From assembly GCA_002425885.1 (NCBI GenBank), contig DINC01000044.1:1-11561 (forward strand): a stretch of 11,561 nucleotides of DNA. The letters are read 5' to 3'. The translations under genes were made by a program, and so were the position numbers. Below the pieces are notes generated by a model. That model saw nothing but the letters and a program-made list of their open reading frames with translations. It made no database searches and had not been told where the DNA came from. Below, piece after piece: positions 6,792 to 11,561 of the stretch (position 1 is the stretch's first letter; every line of letters begins with the position of its first letter). The stretch comes from Spirochaetia bacterium UBA5550. Lineage in GTDB: Bacteria; Spirochaetota; UBA4802; UBA5550.

Positions 6792-9233
6792 ATGTCGCTT
6801 AACTTTATAAAGAAAAATCCCGATAAATTATATGAGTTCAAATCATCTGATGGCAAGATTTTTTTAATGAAAACAAAAAATATAATAATATATACTCTCC
6901 TCGCACTGCTGGTGCTGATGCCATTTGCTTATACAGTATATGCCTACTCAGCAGGTTATAAAGCCTTCAGTGAATCAAGAGATCTTAACCAGCCCCTCCC
7001 TACAAAACTTTATGACCGCAACGGTGAACTGATCTCTGAACTCTACGATGAATACAGAGAGTATGTGAAATTTTCCGACATACCGGAAACATTGATTAAA
7101 AGCTTTCTCGCAGCTGAGGACAGCTCATTTTTCATGCACACAGGCTTTGATGTCGCAGGTATACTCCGTGCGATTATTATTGACATCGCAAGCGGAGAGA
7201 TGAAACAGGGGGGCTCAACAATTACCCAGCAGCTTGTTAAGCAGATCTATACAGGGAGAGAGAAGAGCATTAAAAGAAAGCTCGTTGAACTATTCATTGC
7301 CCGTGAATTCGAAAAACGATACTCAAAAAACGAAATTCTTGAGATGTACCTTAACCAGATATACATGGGACACGGAGTCTACGGCATAGCCGCTGCATCT
7401 GAATTCTATTTCGGGAAGAGACTGCCTGAGCTTAACGCGGCAGAGGCCACTCTCCTTGCGGGAATCCCCTCCGCTCCAGACAGGTTCTCCCCTCTTAAAA
7501 ATCCTCAGAATTCACATAACAGGACTCAGGCGATAATCTTTAACCTCATAGCCTCAGGATACATCAGCAGAACAGATGCTGCCGCACAGTTTAACGCGAT
7601 GTGGGAAACTCTATCCGAAAAATTAAAAACAGAGTTTCCTGAAGCCGGAATCCGCTGTGAAAGCAAAGACAGGGCACCATGGCTCACGGAATTTGTCAGG
7701 CGTGAGCTTATATCCGGATACGGCGAAGCTGCTGTTTACAGGGGCGGAATGAAGGTTATGACAACAATAGATCTGTCGTACCAGGGGATATCCGACTCGC
7801 TCATCACTTCATCACTGGAAGCGCAGAACAGAATCTCCGCAGGCTACAACAGGTCAAGACTCTGGAAACTGGAGGCGCAGATTGCGACAAAGGCCCTCCC
7901 TGCGAACGAAAAACAATCTTTTAAAAGTGAAGCCATGAAAACCGTTGTCCATTTCAACAGGGAATTTATAAAATCAGTTTCCGATGAACTTGAAATTCTT
8001 TCACTTATATCAGATCTTCCTGCTATTGAAAAGCAGGTATCAGCACATATTGAATGTTACGAAAAACTGATGGCACGGTCAAGAGCCGAAGGCGCCCTTG
8101 TTGCGATCGATCCCCGCACAGGGGAGATCCTCGCCATCACCGGGGGGAGCGAATTCAATCCGGTTAATCAGCTCAACCGCGCGGCGCAAAGCAGAAGGCA
8201 GCCTGGCTCTGCATTCAAGGCTTTTGTTTATGGCGCAGGCATTGAATCAGGGGCTATAAACGCCGCGACTCCGATTCAGGACTCACCTGTTTTCTATGGA
8301 GGAGGGAGTAAAAGCTGGTCTCCGTCAAATTATGACAAAGACTACTCGGGGCGCGTGCTTGCCAGGAAAGCTCTTGCTCTTTCTCTTAATATAGTATCAG
8401 CAAAGGTATATGACCTCACCGGCGGAAAAAAGATCGCTGACTTCGCATCGCGTATGACAGGGGTGCAGAAGGAGAGATTCCAGGTTGACCCTACACTCTC
8501 TCTCGGTACAAGTGAACTTACACCTCTTGAAATCGCTTCAGGTTTCGGCGCATTCGCCAACAAAGGTATACTCATTCCTCCCCATGCCATTAAAAAAATT
8601 GAGGACAGGCACGGCATGGAGATATACAATGCCGGCAGTATAAAACCTCTTAAAGCTACTGACGAAAATACTTCGTTTATCATGACAGACATGATGCGAG
8701 ATGTAATAGAATCGGGAACCGCTTCTTACGCAGTAAAGAAAGCAGCAGGTTTCCGGCTGCCCTGTGCAGGTAAAACAGGGACAAACACAGGTTTCCGGGA
8801 CGCGTGGTTTATCGGATATACTCCGGATCTTTCTGCTGCTGTGTGGATCGGGTGCGATTCCCCGGAGTATTCTCTCGGCTCAGGGCAGAGCGGTTCAGCT
8901 TCAGCAGCGCCGGTATGGGGAAAATTCATGGCACAGGTCTACAAAACACGGGAGAAAACGTCTTTCCATGGCAAGCCCTCCGGTGTTGTTATAAAAAATG
9001 TATGTTCTGTCACCGGCGGGATACCTGATAAAGGGTGCCCCGCAAGGAGAGAATTTTTTACTTCAGGCTACGAGCCTGCGGAAAAATGCGACGGCCTCCA
9101 TGGAAGGCTTTCCAACATTAAGGAACTTGTCAATAAAGGGAAAAAGAAGATGTCACCTGAAAACGGGACAACACTCTTCAGTGAAGAAACACCTGAAGAA
9201 AAATTTGAAGAGGAGAATTTCTTTTTCGACTGA
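6792..9233 (+). CDS. Penicillin-binding protein 1A (bifunctional transglycosylase/transpeptidase)
   Basis: The 813-residue class A PBP polymerises lipid II glycan strands and cross-links the stem peptides on the outer face of the inner membrane. After a membrane helix at about 29-51 come the GT51 transglycosylase motifs: AAEDSSFFMHTG with catalytic Glu109, GGSTITQQ at 140-147, RKLVE at 162-166, and NEILEMYLNQIYMG with Glu184. The transpeptidase has SAFK with nucleophile Ser473, SLN at 531-533 and KTGT at 661-664. Between them lies an inserted helical stretch, about 330-430. The C-terminus carries a Cys-containing tail (CSVTGG, GCPARREFF, AEKCDGLH) and an acidic end. All catalytic residues are intact. 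The start is uncertain: ATG at 6792 and ATG at 6867 (788 residues, starting just before the membrane helix) both lack a good ribosome binding site, and the divergent gene's promoter overlaps the first 25 codons, which favours 6867. It is probably transcribed with the downstream zinc-ribbon gene. Confidence 0.95.
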   Translation: MSLNFIKKNPDKLYEFKSSDGKIFLMKTKNIIIYTLLALLVLMPFAYTVYAYSAGYKAFSESRDLNQPLPTKLYDRNGELISELYDEYREYVKFSDIPETLIKSFLAAEDSSFFMHTGFDVAGILRAIIIDIASGEMKQGGSTITQQLVKQIYTGREKSIKRKLVELFIAREFEKRYSKNEILEMYLNQIYMGHGVYGIAAASEFYFGKRLPELNAAEATLLAGIPSAPDRFSPLKNPQNSHNRTQAIIFNLIASGYISRTDAAAQFNAMWETLSEKLKTEFPEAGIRCESKDRAPWLTEFVRRELISGYGEAAVYRGGMKVMTTIDLSYQGISDSLITSSLEAQNRISAGYNRSRLWKLEAQIATKALPANEKQSFKSEAMKTVVHFNREFIKSVSDELEILSLISDLPAIEKQVSAHIECYEKLMARSRAEGALVAIDPRTGEILAITGGSEFNPVNQLNRAAQSRRQPGSAFKAFVYGAGIESGAINAATPIQDSPVFYGGGSKSWSPSNYDKDYSGRVLARKALALSLNIVSAKVYDLTGGKKIADFASRMTGVQKERFQVDPTLSLGTSELTPLEIASGFGAFANKGILIPPHAIKKIEDRHGMEIYNAGSIKPLKATDENTSFIMTDMMRDVIESGTASYAVKKAAGFRLPCAGKTGTNTGFRDAWFIGYTPDLSAAVWIGCDSPEYSLGSGQSGSASAAPVWGKFMAQVYKTREKTSFHGKPSGVVIKNVCSVTGGIPDKGCPARREFFTSGYEPAEKCDGLHGRLSNIKELVNKGKKKMSPENGTTLFSEETPEEKFEEENFFFD
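6799..6827 (+). promoter_or_regulatory. Weak candidate promoter for the PBP1A gene
   Basis: TTAACT (6799-6804), a 17-bp spacer and GATAAA (6822-6827) match the consensus at four of six positions each. Transcription would start near 6834, so this promoter works only if translation begins at the ATG at 6867. Confidence 0.3.
6827..6856 (-). promoter_or_regulatory. Strong sigma70-type promoter for the small exported protein
   Basis: On the minus strand TTGCCA (6851-6856) is followed after 18 bp by a perfect TATAAT (6827-6832). Transcription would start near 6820 and give a leader of about 45 nt before the GTG at 6774. It overlaps the first codons of the longest PBP reading frame and shares bases with the weaker plus-strand promoter. 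Confidence 0.6.
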
Positions 9234-9281
9234 TATATAGTAAATTATCAAAAACAGCCATAAAACACTATTTAAAACAAT

Positions 9282-9286
9282 AAGGA
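9282..9286 (+). promoter_or_regulatory. Ribosome binding site of the zinc-ribbon membrane protein gene
   Basis: AAGGA lies 7 nt before the ATG at 9294 in the AT-rich 60-bp gap after the PBP1A gene. No terminator hairpin is visible in the gap, which supports co-transcription. Confidence 0.65.
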
Positions 9287-9293
9287 TATTTAC

Positions 9294-10784
9294 ATGCAGG
9301 TATTCTGTTCAAATTGCAATACAGCCCACGAAGTGACACAGGACCAGGCGGGAGACAAAGAGCGTTCAGTTATCCACTGCAGCAGGTGTGATAAAAATAT
9401 CAAACTTCAGTTCTGCCCCCACTGCGGCTCATTCTACTCCATAACTTTCGCCAACATTAAAAACGGAAGGTACAGGTACAGATGCCGTAAATGCATGAAA
9501 GACTTTGCCATAGAGTTTACAGGCGATAAACCGGATCTCCGCGTGCTCACAAGGGCTGCTGCCGACAGGCCATTGCAGGTAATCAATACAGAACAATCTG
9601 CCAGGTTATCCCGGACTGCTCAGACACCGCTCCGGGTTGAAACTTCACAGACAATACCGGCACCTGCATCTTCACCTGCCATTCAGGAAGAACAGCCGCA
9701 GAACGATCAGACAGTTTCTGCTGAAAAAATTGATGTGGCAAGCTTTATCAGCAACAGCATCAACTCATTCAGCATCAATGAGCTCTTTGCAGCTGCCGCA
9801 GGAGCATTCTCATTCAACAGGCTCCTTGTTGCATCCGGAGGTGTTGTAATGATGCTTCTCCTCATGGCAATTTTTAATAAAGCTGAAAATTTATGGTTCA
9901 GCGGCGGAACTGCCTTATATCCTTTTGCCGGTTCAATAATTGCGTTAATTCCTCTTGCCATAATCTTTTCGTTATATACCGCAACTGCCGCAATAATCTC
10001 GCGCATAACACTTGATATTATTTTTCACAACAAATCTCCGGAATGGGATGACATCATAAAGTTTTCATTTAAAACAGCTCCTGCAGTTTTTCTGGGCAAT
10101 ATCGCAGTGCTTCTTGCAATTAGTGCTCTTCTTGTCCTTTTCGGAAGGATACCGCTGCTGGGACCTGTCATCTTTTCACTGATATTTTTCCCTGTCTATC
10201 TCGCGGGAATAACAATCACGCTGTTATGCGTAATCGGAATCTGGTTCTATCCGCCAATATCAGCACACAGGGAAGGTGGAATTTTCGGGAACATGAAAAA
10301 TCTTATGCTGTTCATTAAGAAGCATAATCTGGCCATGTTATATATGATACCGGTAATCATGCTTGTTTCAATAATCACTCTAACTGCAATCTTTCTTATA
10401 CATACAGCAGCATTCTCTTTTACAATTTCACTTTCTCAATGGCTCCTGGGAATTGACGCCGGAGGTGTGTTCGCATCAATTCCAGCATCCTTTATAAAAG
10501 CATCAGAATCAACAATCAGCGGACTCGGAAACGGACTCTTCAGACAGCTCTCTATCAATCTCGGGATGACCCATCATGTAAGCGGATTTATATTAGGAGT
10601 AATCATGATGTTCATAACGACACTGCTTCTCTCTATAGCTGTATCAGTAACCGCGACAGTTTCATCTCATATTTATATTGTAATGGAAAGGGGTCTTACC
10701 ATTGACGACAAAAAGAAAGGAGCTGTTTTTTTGATCCTTACATTAATGCTGTCAGTTATGCTGCTGCTGAAAAAACTGATATAA
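9294..10784 (+). CDS. Zinc-ribbon multi-pass membrane protein, unknown function
   Basis: The 496-residue protein has three regions. The first ~75 residues hold four CxxC knuckles in two pairs: Cys5/Cys8 with Cys29/Cys32, and Cys41/Cys44 with Cys64/Cys67. Each pair fits a zinc ribbon; the first resembles the MJ0042-type ribbon at the N-terminus of many bacterial membrane proteins. Residues about 78-175 are a polar, Pro/Gln/Ser-rich linker. From about 177 the protein is strongly hydrophobic, with roughly seven to nine membrane segments (near 177-195, 208-238, 262-283, 288-318, 346-370, 430-458, 474-492). The ribbons are probably cytoplasmic. The membrane region resembles the broad class of YIP1- or DUF4013-like domains only in general character, so I assign no family. 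The gene sits 60 bp after PBP1A on the same strand, probably one operon, and converges on the cupin pair with only 14 bp between. A role in envelope assembly is suggested by position alone. Confidence 0.85.
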   Translation: MQVFCSNCNTAHEVTQDQAGDKERSVIHCSRCDKNIKLQFCPHCGSFYSITFANIKNGRYRYRCRKCMKDFAIEFTGDKPDLRVLTRAAADRPLQVINTEQSARLSRTAQTPLRVETSQTIPAPASSPAIQEEQPQNDQTVSAEKIDVASFISNSINSFSINELFAAAAGAFSFNRLLVASGGVVMMLLLMAIFNKAENLWFSGGTALYPFAGSIIALIPLAIIFSLYTATAAIISRITLDIIFHNKSPEWDDIIKFSFKTAPAVFLGNIAVLLAISALLVLFGRIPLLGPVIFSLIFFPVYLAGITITLLCVIGIWFYPPISAHREGGIFGNMKNLMLFIKKHNLAMLYMIPVIMLVSIITLTAIFLIHTAAFSFTISLSQWLLGIDAGGVFASIPASFIKASESTISGLGNGLFRQLSINLGMTHHVSGFILGVIMMFITTLLLSIAVSVTATVSSHIYIVMERGLTIDDKKKGAVFLILTLMLSVMLLLKKLI

Positions 10785-10798
10785 TCCCGAAGCAGAAT

Positions 10799-11134
10799 TT
10801 AAACTTTTACAAGCACATTGAAAAGCTTTGCATCAGTTAATGCTTCTATACCATAGTTGATCCCCGATTCAAGTGCGATCATCTCCCCTTCGTTCAAAAC
10901 AACTTCATCACTATCCCTGTATAAAATTTTTACACTCCCTTGAAGAACGCAAAACAGTGTTTCCATAGTATAATACTCTTTATCAATACTCTCACCTTCT
11001 CCGAAAGAGAAAAAACGTATCTCTGTATTTCCGTTATCAATTAAAGATTTACTCGCAATTTTATTCCCGGTATGCTTTACCATGTCACCCATTGCAACAG
11101 GTTCATAAGGATTAATATTTTTCAGATATTTCAT
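10799..11134 (-). CDS. Small cupin-fold protein lacking usual metal ligands
   Basis: A 111-residue single-domain cupin: the strand pattern around ETLFCVLQGSVKILYRD (about 58-74) and EVVLNEGEMIALESGINYG (about 77-95) matches the two cupin motifs. The positions that usually bind metal are replaced: the first-motif His region reads DKEYYTMET and the second-motif His is Tyr (GINYGI). The neighbouring cupin keeps a His in both places. It is therefore likely a non-metal, ligand-binding or structural partner. It is the second gene of a two-gene unit: its ATG lies 2 bp after the stop of the upstream cupin and its ribosome binding site (TCCTCT on the plus strand, 11141-11146, 6 nt spacing) is inside that gene, so translation is probably coupled. 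Function unknown. Confidence 0.8.
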   Translation of the reverse strand: MKYLKNINPYEPVAMGDMVKHTGNKIASKSLIDNGNTEIRFFSFGEGESIDKEYYTMETLFCVLQGSVKILYRDSDEVVLNEGEMIALESGINYGIEALTDAKLFNVLVKV

Positions 11135-11136
11135 CT

Positions 11137-11475
11137 CTATTCCTCTTTAACAACAATAAGCAGCATTTTCATATCCTCCTTTGCTGTAACCTGATGCGGA
11201 ATATTTGCAGGCATAACTACCATTTGTCCACTTGACGCCTCCATTACTGAATCTCCAATTTTAACAGTTGCAATTCCCTGGTGAATATATATGAGTGCAT
11301 CACCTTTTGCCGCGTGAGGTCCCACACCTTCACCCTTACCAAAGGCAAGCGCAGTAAGACCGACACCTTTCTTCTGTGCCATTGTCACACTTTCAATCTG
11401 ACCTTCCTGACAGTTTACAAGGCTGTCAAAATCAACAACTTTCCCCTTTGCAATATTTTTGATTAACTCCTGCAT
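11137..11475 (-). CDS. Cupin domain protein with conserved His motif
   Basis: The 112-residue protein is a single cupin domain. The first motif reads [16 protein letters not shown] (about 52-67, His54 and Asp59) and the second [14 protein letters not shown] (about 83-96, His94). The HAA-GDA variant is a feature of a family of small cupins common in anaerobes, as far as I recall, whose substrate is unknown; cupins of this size often bind a metal and a small sugar or organic acid. The start is well fixed: AAAGGAG (11484-11490 on the plus strand as CTCCTTT) lies 8 nt upstream of the ATG. It is the promoter-proximal gene of the pair and its stop almost touches the next start. Cytoplasmic, no signal peptide. 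Confidence 0.88.
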   Translation of the reverse strand: MQELIKNIAKGKVVDFDSLVNCQEGQIESVTMAQKKGVGLTALAFGKGEGVGPHAAKGDALIYIHQGIATVKIGDSVMEASSGQMVVMPANIPHQVTAKEDMKMLLIVVKEE

Positions 11476-11483
11476 TGAGAATT

Positions 11484-11490
11484 CTCCTTT
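11484..11490 (-). promoter_or_regulatory. Ribosome binding site of the first cupin gene
   Basis: On the minus strand AAAGGAG precedes the ATG at 11475 by 8 nt. It is a near-ideal Shine-Dalgarno sequence and fixes the start. Confidence 0.8.
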
Positions 11491-11518
11491 AATTTATTAT
11501 AAAATTAATATATTTCAT

Positions 11519-11547
11519 TTATTATAAATTAAAATGATCTGGGTCAA
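11519..11547 (-). promoter_or_regulatory. Candidate promoter of the cupin pair
   Basis: On the minus strand TTGACC (11542-11547), a 17-bp spacer and TAATAA (11519-11524) lie in a very AT-rich stretch. A second overlapping pair, TTGAAC with TTTAAT at 17 bp, is also possible. Low base complexity makes chance matches likely and the window ends here. Confidence 0.4.
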
Positions 11548-11561
11548 TTTGTTCAATTTTT

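Noticed and set aside
8342..8692. Minus-strand frame inside PBP1A, and similar frames at 5479-5829 and 9707-10006
   Set aside because: They are antisense to strongly supported genes with intact catalytic or conserved motifs and have no features of their own.

Overview
The window is a chromosomal-looking stretch with eight confident genes, two small less certain ones, and no mobile element, CRISPR array, tRNA or rRNA that I could see. The encoded proteins point to a diderm (Gram-negative type) bacterium: a FecR-domain lipoprotein with a relaxed lipobox, an exported small protein, a bifunctional PBP1A and a transmembrane chemoreceptor. The relaxed lipobox, the AraC regulator with a seven-helix membrane domain, the FecR lipoprotein lacking FecI/FecA partners, and the helical insertion in PBP1A together suggest a spirochaete-like lineage (Spirochaetota). 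This is an inference from gene content, not a phylogenetic result.

Left part (1-4490). A plus-strand gene encodes a membrane-anchored AraC-family regulator. It converges on two minus-strand genes, a FecR-domain lipoprotein and, upstream of it, a methyl-accepting chemotaxis protein with a periplasmic Cache-type sensor. A hairpin with 9-bp arms between the regulator and the lipoprotein gene probably ends transcription from both sides. The lipoprotein gene has its own well-formed sigma70-type promoter, so it need not depend on the chemoreceptor gene.

Middle (4491-6301). A gene-poor stretch of about 630 bp holds the chemoreceptor promoter region, with repeated CCGGACTGA elements, and a possible 59-residue Cys-containing small protein. 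Next comes a MalY/PatB-type PLP enzyme (probable cystathionine beta-lyase or related aminotransferase) with a strong ribosome binding site and an imperfect tandem repeat just upstream.

Right part (6316-11475). A small exported protein of unknown function diverges from a class A penicillin-binding protein (PBP1A-like). Their annotated starts are only 17 bp apart and candidate promoters overlap, which makes the PBP start uncertain. A gene for a protein with double zinc-ribbon motifs and a multi-pass membrane domain lies 60 bp downstream on the same strand and is probably co-transcribed. The window ends with a tightly coupled minus-strand pair of small cupins, of which the downstream one has lost the usual metal-ligand positions.

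Functionally the window mixes sensing and regulation (AraC-7TM, chemoreceptor), envelope biogenesis (PBP1A, possibly its zinc-ribbon neighbour, and the FecR lipoprotein) and small-molecule metabolism (PatB, cupins). I did not find a clear new multi-gene system. The most open items are the zinc-ribbon membrane protein beside PBP1A, the small secreted protein between PatB and PBP1A, the degenerate cupin partner, and the repeated sequence elements in front of the chemoreceptor.
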